NCBI GenBank assembly: GCA_947459115.1 | Contig: CANHCC010000006.1 | Location: 1-35,207 of the forward strand | Reading direction: 5' to 3' | DNA length: 35,207 nucleotides | Origin: Bacteroidota bacterium | GTDB lineage: Bacteria; Bacteroidota; Bacteroidia; J057; RFSG01 | Shown: piece by piece, positions 1 through 9,149 of the stretch | How positions within the stretch are numbered: position 1 is the stretch's first letter | How the letters are laid out: each line of letters starts with the position of its first letter | Made by a program: the position numbers and the translations under genes | The notes under the pieces: generated by a model | Told to the model about the DNA's origin: nothing | Databases searched by the model: none | What the model saw: the letters and a program-made list of their open reading frames with translations, nothing else

Positions 1-364
1 CATACTTGGCAATGTGAGACATGACAAATGCTGCTTCTTGCATTTGCACCTGAGCATCTGTGCGGAGTGTAATTACATTATTGGTCTCATTGTCATCCGT
101 GAGCACTTGCTGGATTAAAGCCGGAATTTGAGCTTTTTGAATTACTTCATTGTTCCAGGAAAATCTCAGGTCTTTGGTAATGGTTACGGTATTCTTTCCT
201 TCAGTCTGAAGTTGAGTAGAAGATTGCGGAAGTTCTACTTTAAGCCCCAGTTGTTGATTGACGGATAAGGTTAGGATGAAGAAAATCAGCAATAGGAACA
301 CCATGTCAGACATGGAGGCCAGGCTGAAGTCGATGCTAGGTTTGGAGCGCTGTTGAATACTCAT
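1..364 (-). CDS. exbD: ExbD/TolR-family biopolymer transport protein, partial at window edge
   Basis: About 121 N-terminal codons are visible; the gene runs off the left end of the window. It starts at an ATG (364-362) whose last bases overlap the exbB stop as ATGA, so the two genes are translationally coupled. The protein begins with a short cytoplasmic tail (MSIQQRSKPSIDF), then one hydrophobic helix at about residues 18-38 (MVFLLLIFFILTLSV) containing the SMSDMVFLLL stretch typical of ExbD, then a soluble periplasmic domain. By family knowledge ExbD works with ExbB as the proton-driven motor that energises TonB-dependent outer-membrane uptake. The aspartate in the helix (SDM) matches the proton-carrying residue of the family. 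The assignment is secure; the substrate system served cannot be told. Confidence 0.9.
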   Translation of the reverse strand, partial: MSIQQRSKPSIDFSLASMSDMVFLLLIFFILTLSVNQQLGLKVELPQSSTQLQTEGKNTVTITKDLRFSWNNEVIQKAQIPALIQQVLTDDNETNNVITLRTDAQVQMQEAAFVMSHIAKY

Positions 365-1044
365 TTTACAGGTTCTTGAAGTAAATCAATAAAATGGGTA
401 GTAGTAACTTCCATTCGATAAATAACATTGGAGATCATTCCGACCAGAAGGTTATATCCCATATAGGCAGGAATCCCAACGATCAATCCTGCAGCTGTTG
501 TTACCATGGCTTCATAAATACCTGAGGCAAGGTCAGCGGGTTTAAGACTTTCGGTAAGGGTCGAAATCGTCATAAAAGCTTGAATCATTCCGGTTACAGT
601 ACCAAGAAAGCCAAGCATAGGGGCCGCACCTGCTACCATGGCCAGGAGGAAAAGACTTTTTTCCAGCCGATAGACTTCGAGTTTACCCACATTTTCAATG
701 GAGGCAGAAATATCTTCCAGGGAGGAGCCTAAGCGACTTATGCCTTTGGATATCATACGAGAAAAGGGGGTATTGGTCGCATGACAAAATGCCTGAGCTT
801 TTTCAATCTCACCTTTTTTGACATATTCTTTAATTTGTTCCAAAAAATGATCCGGACTTTTATTTGCTTTCTTTATGGTAAGATAGCGTTCAATGGTAAT
901 ATACACTGCCAGAACAAGTAGCCCGAAGATGGGAATCATAAAAATACCCCCGCTAAAAAATAACTTCCAAAGGGACATACCCGAGGAGGCGGCATTGACC
1001 GCAACGGAGTCTGCTTGAAGTAAAATGGCTTGTAATAGGTACAT
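361..1044 (-). CDS. exbB: ExbB/TolQ/MotA-family proton channel protein
   Basis: A 227-residue inner-membrane protein with three hydrophobic segments at about residues 30-52, 130-155 and 172-200, the usual ExbB layout. The conserved motor core is visible as GAAPMLGFLGTVTGMIQAF in the second helix and the region from DLASGIYEAMVTTAAGL in the third. The N-terminus before the first helix (QADSVAVNAASSG) is short. With the overlapping exbD it would form the pentamer-plus-dimer motor that couples proton flow to TonB or to a TolA-like partner. No tonB gene is in view. It is transcribed divergently from the symporter at 1213 and has a recognisable promoter 22 nt upstream. Confidence 0.93.
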   Translation of the reverse strand: MYLLQAILLQADSVAVNAASSGMSLWKLFFSGGIFMIPIFGLLVLAVYITIERYLTIKKANKSPDHFLEQIKEYVKKGEIEKAQAFCHATNTPFSRMISKGISRLGSSLEDISASIENVGKLEVYRLEKSLFLLAMVAGAAPMLGFLGTVTGMIQAFMTISTLTESLKPADLASGIYEAMVTTAAGLIVGIPAYMGYNLLVGMISNVIYRMEVTTTHFIDLLQEPVK

Positions 1045-1065
1045 AAAATTAGAATTTATCGTTTA

Positions 1066-1092
1066 CAAAAATAAGCTTCCGGATGTCTTCAA
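1066..1092 (-). promoter_or_regulatory. Bacteroidota-type promoter of exbB-exbD
   Basis: On the minus strand the -7 box TATTTTTG lies at 1073-1066 and a TTG at 1092-1090 is 16 nt upstream, close to the TTG-N17-23-TAnnTTTG consensus. The leader to the exbB ATG would be roughly 15 nt. Confidence 0.5.
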
Positions 1093-1212
1093 CAGAGGCC
1101 TTCTTCCACAAGCTATTTCTGATGGATGTACTAATAACGATACAAGTTGATTTGGAATTGTGCCTAAAAGCACATACTTTCAAAGTGAATTTTCATTTTT
1201 TATCATCAGACC

Positions 1213-3048
1213 TTGACACAGACCAAAGAAGCCTGGGGTAGCCGGGTAGGATTAATTTTAGCGATGGCAGGAAATGCTGTTGGGTTGGGGAATTTTCTCC
1301 GCTTTCCGGTTCAGGCCATTCAAAATGGCGGTGGCGCCTTCATTATTCCCTATCTAATCAGTTTCGTTTTGTTGGGTATGCCCCTACTTTGGATAGAATG
1401 GAGCATGGGCCGCTTTGGTGGCACCAAACGCAACCACTCCACCCCGTTTATTTTGGACAGCATGACCCATAGACCCTTTTGGAAATATTTCGGGGTATTT
1501 GGGATATTCACCAATATAGCCGTCGCTGCCTATTATTGTTATATCGAGTCATGGACCATGTCCTATGTTTATCATTCGGTAATCCAGACTTTTTCAGGGA
1601 TGGATCAAAATCAGGTTGCTGCTTTTTTTGGCAATTATGTAGACATTTATTCTTCCACAAGTGGTATCCCATTCGAAGCTGTCTTTTTTTATATTCTTTG
1701 TCTATTACTTAATACCTGGATTTTATCCAAAGGCCTGAGTGGAGGCGTAGAGAAGACCGCTAAAATAGGAATGCCCCTTTTGATATTATTTGGAATTTTC
1801 CTGGCAGTGAGGGGAATTACCCTGGGCGATTCTTCAGCCCCTGCCGGATGCACGGATTGTGATGCCAGTCTGGGATTGAATTTCCTTTGGGAACCTCAGT
1901 ATAGTGCATTAACAGATCCTAAGGTTTGGCTAGCCGCTGCAGGTCAAATATTTTTCACTTTATCTTTAGGAATGGGCACCATTCAATGCTATGCCTCATA
2001 TGTGAAGCGAAAAGACGATATCGCTTTGAATGCCATGTCTGCAGGTTGGATGAATGAGTTTGTTGAAGTGGTATTAGGCGCCTCTATTGTAATTCCGATT
2101 GCAGTGGGGTACCTTGGCCTGGATTGGGTAAAAAACAATGCAGGGTTCGCTATGGCCTTCCAAACCATGCCTTTTCTTTTTGGGCAATGGGGCGCATTTA
2201 TGGGAACATTGAGCAGTGTCGCATGGTTTGGATTATTGTTTTTTGCAGGGATAACCTCTTCTTTGGCCATGGGAACTCCATGGATGGGTTTTATGGAGGA
2301 TGAATTCAAATGGTCCAGAAATAAATCTGCGTGGTCCTTTGGCTTAATTACATTGGTAATGGGGCTTCCTACCGTGATATTTTTTGAGAATGGGGTGTTT
2401 GATGAATATGATTATTGGGCAGGGACAGTTTCCCTCGTGGTTTTTGCCCTGGCGGAGACCATTATATTCTCCTGGATTTATGGTATTGACAAAGGATGGG
2501 AAGAATTACATTATGGAGCAGATATTCGGGTACCCGGCTTTTTTAAACCAGTTATAAAATATGTTACCCCATTGCTTTTGTTATTCGTTTTTACCGGTGC
2601 ACTTTTTACACCGAAAAATAATGATTGGAAAACAGCCTTACAGGGTAATTGGGAATTAGACCCTTCCAGCATCGTTGGTAAAATTACGCATAAAGGGATA
2701 AAATGGAATCGTTCCTGGTTTTCCGATGGCTTTGAATCTGAGGCATCCGGTACCGTGTTGAAGGTTCAGAATTCAACCGACACTAAATGGACCGAAATTC
2801 AAATTGGTAAACCTGGAATTGAGAATGAAGAAGCCGTTGTTTTAAAAACTTTCCGTTTGAAAAATGTACAGGAAGTATTGGTAAAGGCAGGGGATGTGGT
2901 TCTTGAAGGCCAGATATTAGCGCACGGAGATTTTATTAATCCCCGATTTTATCTGGATGGCGCCCGAATCCTGCTTTCCCTGTTGTTTATAGGTCTGGCC
3001 GTGTTGGTTTATTCCGCCACCGTTAGAAGAACCAAACTTTCAAATTAA
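1213..3048 (+). CDS. Sodium:neurotransmitter symporter (NSS/SNF) family transporter, probably amino-acid importer
   Basis: A 611-residue inner-membrane transporter. The signature of the family's first helix is clear near the N-terminus (GNAVGLGNFLRFPVQAIQNG), followed by further helices through about residue 465. By family knowledge these proteins use sodium to import amino acids. The start is TTG: an in-frame TGA lies at 1186-1188 and no ATG or GTG falls between it and the conserved N-terminal residues. Unusually, residues about 468-580 form a hydrophilic stretch before a last helix at about 586-605; it includes VKAGDVVLEGQILAHG, which looks like a lipoyl/biotinyl-type beta-hairpin. The next gene encodes a one-helix protein like the small subunit MetS, which suggests a MetPS-like methionine/alanine importer. 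That substrate is inferred. Confidence 0.9.
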   Translation: MTQTKEAWGSRVGLILAMAGNAVGLGNFLRFPVQAIQNGGGAFIIPYLISFVLLGMPLLWIEWSMGRFGGTKRNHSTPFILDSMTHRPFWKYFGVFGIFTNIAVAAYYCYIESWTMSYVYHSVIQTFSGMDQNQVAAFFGNYVDIYSSTSGIPFEAVFFYILCLLLNTWILSKGLSGGVEKTAKIGMPLLILFGIFLAVRGITLGDSSAPAGCTDCDASLGLNFLWEPQYSALTDPKVWLAAAGQIFFTLSLGMGTIQCYASYVKRKDDIALNAMSAGWMNEFVEVVLGASIVIPIAVGYLGLDWVKNNAGFAMAFQTMPFLFGQWGAFMGTLSSVAWFGLLFFAGITSSLAMGTPWMGFMEDEFKWSRNKSAWSFGLITLVMGLPTVIFFENGVFDEYDYWAGTVSLVVFALAETIIFSWIYGIDKGWEELHYGADIRVPGFFKPVIKYVTPLLLLFVFTGALFTPKNNDWKTALQGNWELDPSSIVGKITHKGIKWNRSWFSDGFESEASGTVLKVQNSTDTKWTEIQIGKPGIENEEAVVLKTFRLKNVQEVLVKAGDVVLEGQILAHGDFINPRFYLDGARILLSLLFIGLAVLVYSATVRRTKLSN

Positions 3049-3053
3049 ACTTT

Positions 3054-3185
3054 ATGTCAGTTACAGCATTTATATTAATGGTTTTAGTTCAAGGAACCGT
3101 AACCATTCTCACAGGCTACTTCTTCTGGCGCGTATTAAGAACCCCGCCTAAGGCCGAACCGGATTCTTATGAAAATGAGTTATGA
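3054..3185 (+). CDS. MetS-like small subunit of the NSS transporter
   Basis: A 43-codon gene beginning 5 nt after the transporter stop. The product MSVTAFILMVLVQGTVTILT... has one hydrophobic helix at about residues 4-24, then aromatic and basic residues (YFFWRVLRTPP) and a short acidic tail. This size, topology and position match the family of one-helix small subunits (MetS, methionine and alanine importer) that are encoded directly after NSS transporters and are needed for their activity in Corynebacterium. The last residues and stop codon overlap an ATGAGTT heptamer repeat, so the tail may have been changed by that repeat. Identification rests on context and topology rather than on a diagnostic motif. 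Confidence 0.75.
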   Translation: MSVTAFILMVLVQGTVTILTGYFFWRVLRTPPKAEPDSYENEL

Positions 3186-3398
3186 GTTATGAGTTATGAA
3201 TTATGGGGAATGAATGATAATGAAAAATGTTAATGACGCATGATTAATGACCAATGATGAATGAAGAGTATGAATAATCCATGAAATATGATGAATGGGT
3301 AAATCTATAATTATATAATTGTATAATTGTACAATCTATATTAAATAATCCTATTTTAGTCCTAACCCATAACTCATAATTTATAACTCATAACTCAT
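3175..3398. repeat. Inverted arrays of ATGAGTT heptamers flanking an A+T-rich spacer
   Basis: Three perfect tandem copies of ATGAGTT at 3175-3195 plus a variant ATGAATT at 3196-3202 face the reverse complement AACTCAT at 3371-3377, 3385-3391 and 3392-3398, with a variant AATTTAT at 3378-3384. The two arms could pair over some 25 bp around a 165-bp spacer rich in ATGA words and in ATAATTGTA words. The left arm covers the end of the small-subunit gene. No coding potential was seen in the spacer. Confidence 0.7.
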
Positions 3399-3431
3399 AA
3401 TTTTAATTCGGTCTTTTAAACAAACCTCGAA

Positions 3432-4022
3432 ATGAAAATAATTTACACACTGCTTTTGATTTTTAGCTTGAGTATTCTTAATGTAAATGCTCAGAGCGAT
3501 TCGACCTTGTCGAATTCAGGGATTAACGCTAATCGTGTTCAATTGAAGCATGAATTAGGAATTGGCGCCGGATTCTCTACCGGTTTTGGTCCTGCCTATC
3601 GCTTGTGGGCCAATCGCCTTGGTGGACAACTGTGCTTTACTCCCATTAATACGGGTATGACAGAATTGTATAGTGCAGGATTTACTTTTTTGTTTTCCAT
3701 CTCAAAGACCCAATCGAGTAATTTCTTTTTTTACCAGGGAAATCACTTTTTAAGTATTACCAATTATACCGCCGGAACTTACGAGTATCAGAGCCTCAAT
3801 ATTCCCGGAGGAGGCGTGAATAATACTACGGTGTATGTTCCTGCCACAACTGATAAAGATAAATACATGAATAATGGATTAGGTATTGGGATAGAGTTAT
3901 TTCATAAGGACCGTAATGTTTCCCCGTTTGGGTTTAATATTATGTGCGGGTTATCGGCTTACCGAAATTTTACCAGGTCAAATTTCACCGGAGAAATGGC
4001 CCTGATGTATAAATTTAAATAA
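3432..4022 (+). CDS. Exported protein, possible outer-membrane beta-barrel
   Basis: A 196-residue protein with a clear signal peptide (MKIIYTLLLIFSLSILNVNA, cleavage after NA, mature start QSDSTLSNSG). The mature part alternates polar and aromatic residues in strand-like stretches with glycine turns, for example HELGIGAGFSTGFGPAYRLW and FGFNIMCGLSAYRNF, and ends with MALMYKFK-type strand (EMALMYKFK), which resembles a small outer-membrane barrel closing on a C-terminal aromatic strand. No family is recognised. The gene stands alone between the heptamer repeat and a convergent terminator; no promoter match was found upstream. Confidence 0.7.
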   Translation: MKIIYTLLLIFSLSILNVNAQSDSTLSNSGINANRVQLKHELGIGAGFSTGFGPAYRLWANRLGGQLCFTPINTGMTELYSAGFTFLFSISKTQSSNFFFYQGNHFLSITNYTAGTYEYQSLNIPGGGVNNTTVYVPATTDKDKYMNNGLGIGIELFHKDRNVSPFGFNIMCGLSAYRNFTRSNFTGEMALMYKFK

Positions 4023-4030
4023 GGCAATAA

Positions 4031-4061
4031 GGTGGTAACTAACCGAGGGTTAATTACCACC
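4031..4061. terminator. Bidirectional hairpin between convergent genes
   Basis: GGTGGTAA at 4031-4038 pairs with TTACCACC at 4054-4061, and inside it TAACC (4040-4044) pairs with GGTTA (4048-4052) around a 3-nt loop. It lies between the convergent ends of the exported-protein gene (4022) and the reductase gene (4070). A long T-run is lacking, so the terminator role is inferred from structure and position. Confidence 0.6.
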
Positions 4062-4069
4062 TCCTAAAC

Positions 4070-4987
4070 TTAAACGCCTTTTAATTGTTTATCCAATACT
4101 TCAAGCCCCGCTTTCAAGGTGTGTGGCTTATATCCTAATTCTGTCTGTGCGCGTAAGATAATAAATCCCGTTACCGGTGGCCGCTTTGCCGGTTGGGCAA
4201 TGACATCTGAAGTTGTCTCTTCAATGAGAGACTCGTCCAGATTCCAGTGTTTCGCGACAGTTCGGGCAATATCAATAATCTTCATCTGCTCTGAACCGGA
4301 TATGTGGTATGTGCCTTCTCGCTTACGCATTAGAACAGCAATAATACCATCTGCAAGATCTTCAGCCAGGGTAGGACTTCTTTCCTGGTCGTTTACGACT
4401 TTAATTTTATTTCCATCTTCAAGAGATTTCTTGACCCAAAGCACAATATTGGTTCTGCCTAACCCTGGCACAAAACCATATAGGAGTACGGTACGGACAA
4501 TGGCCCAGGGGGTTGTCATACTTTGAACTATTTTTTCTGCATCCCATTTGGCATGACCATAAACCGATAAAGGATTCGGTTGGTCTTCCTCTTTGTAGGG
4601 ACCGGCAGTTCCATCGAAAATAAAATCCGTAGAGACAAAAATTAAAAAAGCACCAAAATCCGAACATAGCCGAGCCAGAGTTTCGGTCGCTTCAACATTT
4701 ACCTTGTGACATGCCTCAGGATTGAGTTCGCATTGATCCACATGGGTCATAGCGGCTGCATGAATTACTGCATCCGGTTTTATTCTTTTGAAGGTATTTT
4801 CCAGACGAGTAGTCTGGGTCAGATCTAAATCTATATACTCATAATCTTCTATGGAGGGATTCAGGTTGTCCCCGAGGTCCGTAGCGATTATTTGCATGCC
4901 GGTTCGTGCACTTAATTTGGATATAAGCTTTTGACCTAGCAGTCCGTTACTACCGGTAACCAGTACTTTTTTAATTTGTCCTTCCAT
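4070..4987 (-). CDS. RmlD-like NAD(P)-dependent sugar-nucleotide reductase (SDR extended family)
   Basis: A 305-residue extended short-chain dehydrogenase/reductase. The Rossmann glycine motif TGSNGLLGQK is at residues 11-20, the catalytic Ser/Thr region FVSTDFIFDGT at about 117-127 and the Tyr-Lys pair in YGHAK at 143-147. The D-F-I-F-D-G motif and the overall order fit the RmlD (dTDP-4-dehydrorhamnose reductase) subfamily. No other rhamnose genes (rmlA, B or C) lie nearby, so the substrate is open; related proteins also include the MAT2B-like group. It sits 24 nt downstream of the DUF3467 gene and is probably co-transcribed with it. Confidence 0.8.
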   Translation of the reverse strand: MEGQIKKVLVTGSNGLLGQKLISKLSARTGMQIIATDLGDNLNPSIEDYEYIDLDLTQTTRLENTFKRIKPDAVIHAAAMTHVDQCELNPEACHKVNVEATETLARLCSDFGAFLIFVSTDFIFDGTAGPYKEEDQPNPLSVYGHAKWDAEKIVQSMTTPWAIVRTVLLYGFVPGLGRTNIVLWVKKSLEDGNKIKVVNDQERSPTLAEDLADGIIAVLMRKREGTYHISGSEQMKIIDIARTVAKHWNLDESLIEETTSDVIAQPAKRPPVTGFIILRAQTELGYKPHTLKAGLEVLDKQLKGV

Positions 4988-5011
4988 TATTTAAACTATG
5001 ATTTTTTTTAT

Positions 5012-5323
5012 TCAGGCCATTGCTGTGGGGCCGCCGAAGTTAAACGGCATACCAGACGGACTATCATCAATGGGGATAGGGCCAAAATGCGCTTCATATT
5101 TGGACACATTGTCATTGAGGGCCATCAAAAGACGCTTAACATGATGAGGGGTCATCACAATTCGGGATTTTACCTTGGCCTTAGGGACGCCCGGTAAAAT
5201 TCGAACGAAGTCCAAAACAAATTCTGCGTTGGAATGCGAAATGATTGCCAGATTGGTGTACACGCCTTCAGCTACATCCTCTGTTAATTCAATGTTTAAT
5301 TGGTTGTTGTTATTTTCTTCCAT
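5012..5323 (-). CDS. DUF3467 domain protein
   Basis: A 103-residue protein whose whole length matches the DUF3467 pattern: an acidic start (LNIELTEDVAEGVYTNLAII), then SHSNAEFVLDFVRILPG, KSRIVMTPHHVKRLLMAL and NVSKYEAHFGPI. Members are small, soluble and widespread in Bacteroidota and beyond; their function is not established, although the fold is thought to form an oligomer. It precedes the RmlD-like gene on the same strand. Its promoter -7 box ends only 4 nt before the ATG, so the transcript may be leaderless. Confidence 0.85.
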   Translation of the reverse strand: MEENNNNQLNIELTEDVAEGVYTNLAIISHSNAEFVLDFVRILPGVPKAKVKSRIVMTPHHVKRLLMALNDNVSKYEAHFGPIPIDDSPSGMPFNFGGPTAMA

Positions 5324-5327
5324 AATT

Positions 5328-5356
5328 CAAAAGTAAAGGAAAACAAGGTTTAACAA
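5328..5356 (-). promoter_or_regulatory. Promoter of the DUF3467 gene, nearly abutting the start codon
   Basis: On the minus strand TTG (5356-5354) is followed after 18 nt by TACTTTTG (5335-5328), then AATT and the ATG at 5323. This is a full consensus match; transcription starting a few nt after the box would begin at or next to the ATG. Confidence 0.65.
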
Positions 5357-5428
5357 AATAGCATCTTAAAATTTAAATGCGGTTGACAAACATCCTTCTC
5401 CTGATAAAATTTAATGTATGCGCTGTTT

Positions 5429-8400
5429 TTAGTATGCCAAATTTTGACCAAGCCATCTCTCCACTTCATCGACTGACATGCCTTTTCTGACAGCGTAATC
5501 TTCTACCTGATCTTTTGTGATTTTGCCCAGCCCGAAGTATTTGGAATCCGGGTGAGAGAAATACCAGCCGGAAACTGCTGCAGCAGGCCACATCGCCATA
5601 CTCTCCGTGAGGGTAATACCGGTGTTTTTTTCTGCATCCAACAAATTGAATAAGGTAATTTTTTCAGTGTGATCCGGGCAGGCAGGATATCCCGGCGCAG
5701 GTCGAATTCCCTGATATTTTTCCCGAATCAAATCTTCATTCTCCAGTGTTTCTGTGGCGGCATAGCCCCAGAATTCTCTTCTGACGCGTTCATGCATTCT
5801 CTCTGCCAGAGCTTCCGCAAGACGGTCAGCAATTGCTTTTGCCATGATGCTGTTGTAGTCATCGTGATCTGCTTCAAACTGCTGCACCAGTTTATCCAGT
5901 CCAATACCCGCTGTGACTGCAAAAGCCCCTATGTAGTCGTTTACACTCGTTGATTTAGGTGCGATGAAATCGCCGAGAGAAAGATTTACTACCCCACCCC
6001 CTTTTTGGCCTTGTTGTCTTAAATTATGTAGAGTGGCCAATGGTTTTTCCCGATGTTCTTCTCCTTTTTCATTGAATGCATACAGCGTAATGTCATCTTC
6101 ATGCTCCCGGTTGGCAGGATAAAATCCTATAACCGCTCTGGCTTCCACTAATTTTTCCTGTATAAAACGATTGAGCATGGCTTTCGCATCCTCAAATAGT
6201 TTTGAGGCTTCTTTTCCAACGATTGGGTCTTCCAGAATTTTCGGAAAACGACCCGCAAGTTCCCACGTCTGGAAAAATGGCGTCCAATCAATATAGTTCA
6301 CCAATTCCTCAAGCGGATATTGGTGGAAAGCTTTAACTCCCAGGAAGGTTGGCTTTTGTACCTTGGTGGCCTCCCAATTGATTTTCATTGGATTGTTTCT
6401 GGCATCCTGTATCGAGACATATTCTTTGTCACGACTTCGCCTTGCATGGTCCTGACGAAGTTGCTCATATTCGGCTTGTATGGCTTTAAAGAACTCGTCT
6501 TTTTGTTCAATGCTAATTAAACTTCCGGCTACAGGTACGCTTCTGGAGGCATCCAATACATGAACAACCGGTCCTGAATAATGGGGCGCAATTTTTACTG
6601 CCGTGTGAATCCTGGATGTGGTAGCGCCACCAATGAGCAAGGGGATTTTAAAACCCTGCCTTTCCATTTCCTTGGCCACAAATACCATTTCATCCAAAGA
6701 AGGGGTAATCAATCCACTCAGTCCGATGATATCTGCATTTATTTCTTTGGCACGATCCAGGATTTTTTGACAATGTACCATCACCCCCATGTCATCTACT
6801 TCATAATTATTGCATCCCAGAACCACACCCACAATGTTCTTCCCAATATCATGAACATCCCCCTTTACGGTTGCCATCAGGATTTTACCTGCAGAAGAAG
6901 AAGAAGCCGTGCCACTTGCTTTCTCTGCTTCCATAAAGGGCATCAGGTAGGCAACTGCTTTTTTCATCACCCTTGCACTTTTTACAACCTGAGGCAAAAA
7001 CATCTTTCCTTCTCCAAATAAATCTCCCACAATGTTCATCCCATCCATTAGGGGGCCTTCAATTACATGCAGAGGCTTAGGATATTGTTGTCTGGCTTCC
7101 TCGGTATCCTGGTCTATATATTCTACAATGCCTTTTACAAGGGCATGGGTTAGACGCTCTTTTACCGGCAGGGTTCTCCAGGTTTCATCCCTTTCCATTT
7201 CCTTGCCTTTGGATTTTACCGTCTCTGCATATTCTACCAGAATCTCAGTCGCATCCGGTCTTCTATTCAATAAAACATCTTCGACCTTCACCAGTAAATC
7301 GGCAGGGATATTCTCGTATACCTCTATCATACCGGCATTGACAATCCCCATATCCAAGCCTGCTTTGATGGCATGATACAGGAAGGCAGCGTGCATGGCC
7401 TCCCGTACGACATTGTTTCCCCTAAAGGAAAAGGAAATGTTACTGACGCCCCCGCTAACCAATGCGCCCGGTAAATTTTTCTTAATCCATCGGGTGGCCT
7501 CAATAAAATCTACTGCGTAATTGTTGTGCTCTTCTATTCCGGTTGCAACGGTTAGAATATTAGGGTCAAAAATGATGTCCTGAGGTTTAAAGCCAATTTC
7601 TTTTGTGAGGATGTTGTAAGCTCTTTCACATATGGCAATTCTTCTCTCATAGGTATCAGCTTGGCCTTGTTCATCAAAGGCCATTACGATAACGGCAAAT
7701 CCATACCGCCTGACCTTCCTGGCCTGCTCCTTAAATTTTTCCTCTCCTTCTTTGAGCGAGATGGAGTTCACAACGCCCTTGCCCTGAACACATTTCATAC
7801 CCGCTTCTATGACCTCCCATTTGGAAGAGTCAATCATGATAGGCAGTTTGGCGATATCGGGTTCGGAAGCTATCAGATTCAAGAAGGTATGCATGGCGTT
7901 AACAGAGTCCAGCATTCCTTCATCCATATTGACATCTATCATTTGGGCACCGCCTTCCACCTGGTTCAACGCAACGGAGAGTGCATCCTCGTATTTGTTT
8001 TCCAAAATCAATCTTGCAAAGGCTTTGGAACCTGTAACATTGGTGCGCTCCCCCACATTAACAAAATTGGCGCCTTTGAAAATGGTCAGAGGCTCCATTC
8101 CTGCAAACCGTGGCAAAGGTTCTGGTATAGATGGTATTCTGGGGGGATACTTGGATGCGAGCTTGGCCATCTCCCGAATGTGATCCGGCGTAGTTCCACA
8201 ACACCCCCCAATGATATTGATAAAGCCTTCTTTCAGAAAATCTTCGATCTCAGTGCCCATGGATTCAGGGCTCTCATCATAGCCTCCGAATGCATTCGGC
8301 AATCCCGCATTGGGATAAATACAGACAAAAAATTCGGAGATACGGGAAATCTCCTGAACATAAGGCCGAAGTTCTTTGGCGCCAAGGGCACAATTCAAGC

Positions 8401-9121
8401 CAACACTTAACAGAGGAATGTGAGAGATAGAATTATAAAATGCCTCTGTTGTCTGACCTGAAAGGGTTCGTCCCGAAGCATCCGTAATTGTACCGGATAC
8501 CATGATGGGCAAACGCTTCCCAATTTGTTCAAAGTAAGCATCTGCGGCATATAGAGCAGCCTTGCAATTGAGGGTGTCAAAAACCGTCTCAATGAGCAGG
8601 AGGTCTACGCCTCCATCCATTAATCCGCGAATTTGCTCTGTGTAGGCTTCAACCAGTTGATCAAAATAGATACCCCTAAAACCAGGGTTGTTGACATCCG
8701 GAGAAATAGAGGCGGTGCGATTGGTTGGACCTATAGAGCCGGCAACATACCTGGGTTTATCCGGATTAAGCAAAGTAAATTCCTGGGCGGCTTGTTTGGC
8801 AAGCTTGGCAGATTCAATATTTAATTCATATACCAGGTCTTCCATGTGGTAATCCGCCATGGCAATACTGGTGCAGGAAAATGTATTGGTTTCAATAATA
8901 TCCGCACCGGCATCTAAATATTCTTTGTGAATGGCATAGATTATGTCCGGACGCGTGAGTGATAATAAATCATTATTCCCTTTCAAATCGGCTGGGAAAG
9001 ATTTAAATCGTTCTCCCCGATAATCCTCATCCGTCAGATTGTAACGCTGAATCATGGTTCCCATAGCGCCGTCCAGTACCAGAATTCTTTTGCGCAGTTC
9101 CTGTTCTATTGTGTGATTCAT
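5429..9121 (-). CDS. metH: Cobalamin-dependent methionine synthase
   Basis: A 1230-residue full-length MetH, which moves a methyl group from methyltetrahydrofolate via cobalamin to homocysteine. All four modules are present: homocysteine-binding barrel (about 1-330, zinc cysteines in [15 protein letters not shown] at 307-308 and an earlier one in GLNCALGA), pterin-binding barrel ([16 protein letters not shown]), cobalamin cap and B12 domain with GDVHDIGKN (axial His about 757), and the reactivation domain with [12 protein letters not shown] near the C-terminus. I chose the ATG at 9121 ([21 protein letters not shown]) because it matches the usual family N-terminus; an open frame extends 31 codons further up, but that stretch lies inside the putative structured leader. 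Regulation through the leader is suggested by the sequence. Confidence 0.97.
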   Translation of the reverse strand: MNHTIEQELRKRILVLDGAMGTMIQRYNLTDEDYRGERFKSFPADLKGNNDLLSLTRPDIIYAIHKEYLDAGADIIETNTFSCTSIAMADYHMEDLVYELNIESAKLAKQAAQEFTLLNPDKPRYVAGSIGPTNRTASISPDVNNPGFRGIYFDQLVEAYTEQIRGLMDGGVDLLLIETVFDTLNCKAALYAADAYFEQIGKRLPIMVSGTITDASGRTLSGQTTEAFYNSISHIPLLSVGLNCALGAKELRPYVQEISRISEFFVCIYPNAGLPNAFGGYDESPESMGTEIEDFLKEGFINIIGGCCGTTPDHIREMAKLASKYPPRIPSIPEPLPRFAGMEPLTIFKGANFVNVGERTNVTGSKAFARLILENKYEDALSVALNQVEGGAQMIDVNMDEGMLDSVNAMHTFLNLIASEPDIAKLPIMIDSSKWEVIEAGMKCVQGKGVVNSISLKEGEEKFKEQARKVRRYGFAVIVMAFDEQGQADTYERRIAICERAYNILTKEIGFKPQDIIFDPNILTVATGIEEHNNYAVDFIEATRWIKKNLPGALVSGGVSNISFSFRGNNVVREAMHAAFLYHAIKAGLDMGIVNAGMIEVYENIPADLLVKVEDVLLNRRPDATEILVEYAETVKSKGKEMERDETWRTLPVKERLTHALVKGIVEYIDQDTEEARQQYPKPLHVIEGPLMDGMNIVGDLFGEGKMFLPQVVKSARVMKKAVAYLMPFMEAEKASGTASSSSAGKILMATVKGDVHDIGKNIVGVVLGCNNYEVDDMGVMVHCQKILDRAKEINADIIGLSGLITPSLDEMVFVAKEMERQGFKIPLLIGGATTSRIHTAVKIAPHYSGPVVHVLDASRSVPVAGSLISIEQKDEFFKAIQAEYEQLRQDHARRSRDKEYVSIQDARNNPMKINWEATKVQKPTFLGVKAFHQYPLEELVNYIDWTPFFQTWELAGRFPKILEDPIVGKEASKLFEDAKAMLNRFIQEKLVEARAVIGFYPANREHEDDITLYAFNEKGEEHREKPLATLHNLRQQGQKGGGVVNLSLGDFIAPKSTSVNDYIGAFAVTAGIGLDKLVQQFEADHDDYNSIMAKAIADRLAEALAERMHERVRREFWGYAATETLENEDLIREKYQGIRPAPGYPACPDHTEKITLFNLLDAEKNTGITLTESMAMWPAAAVSGWYFSHPDSKYFGLGKITKDQVEDYAVRKGMSVDEVERWLGQNLAY

Positions 9122-9149
9122 TAGAAATGGTATAAAGTAAGGATCTCTG

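Noticed and set aside
7661-8410. 249-codon frame opposite metH
   Set aside because: It is the shadow of a conserved MetH region, and the peptide has no recognisable domain.
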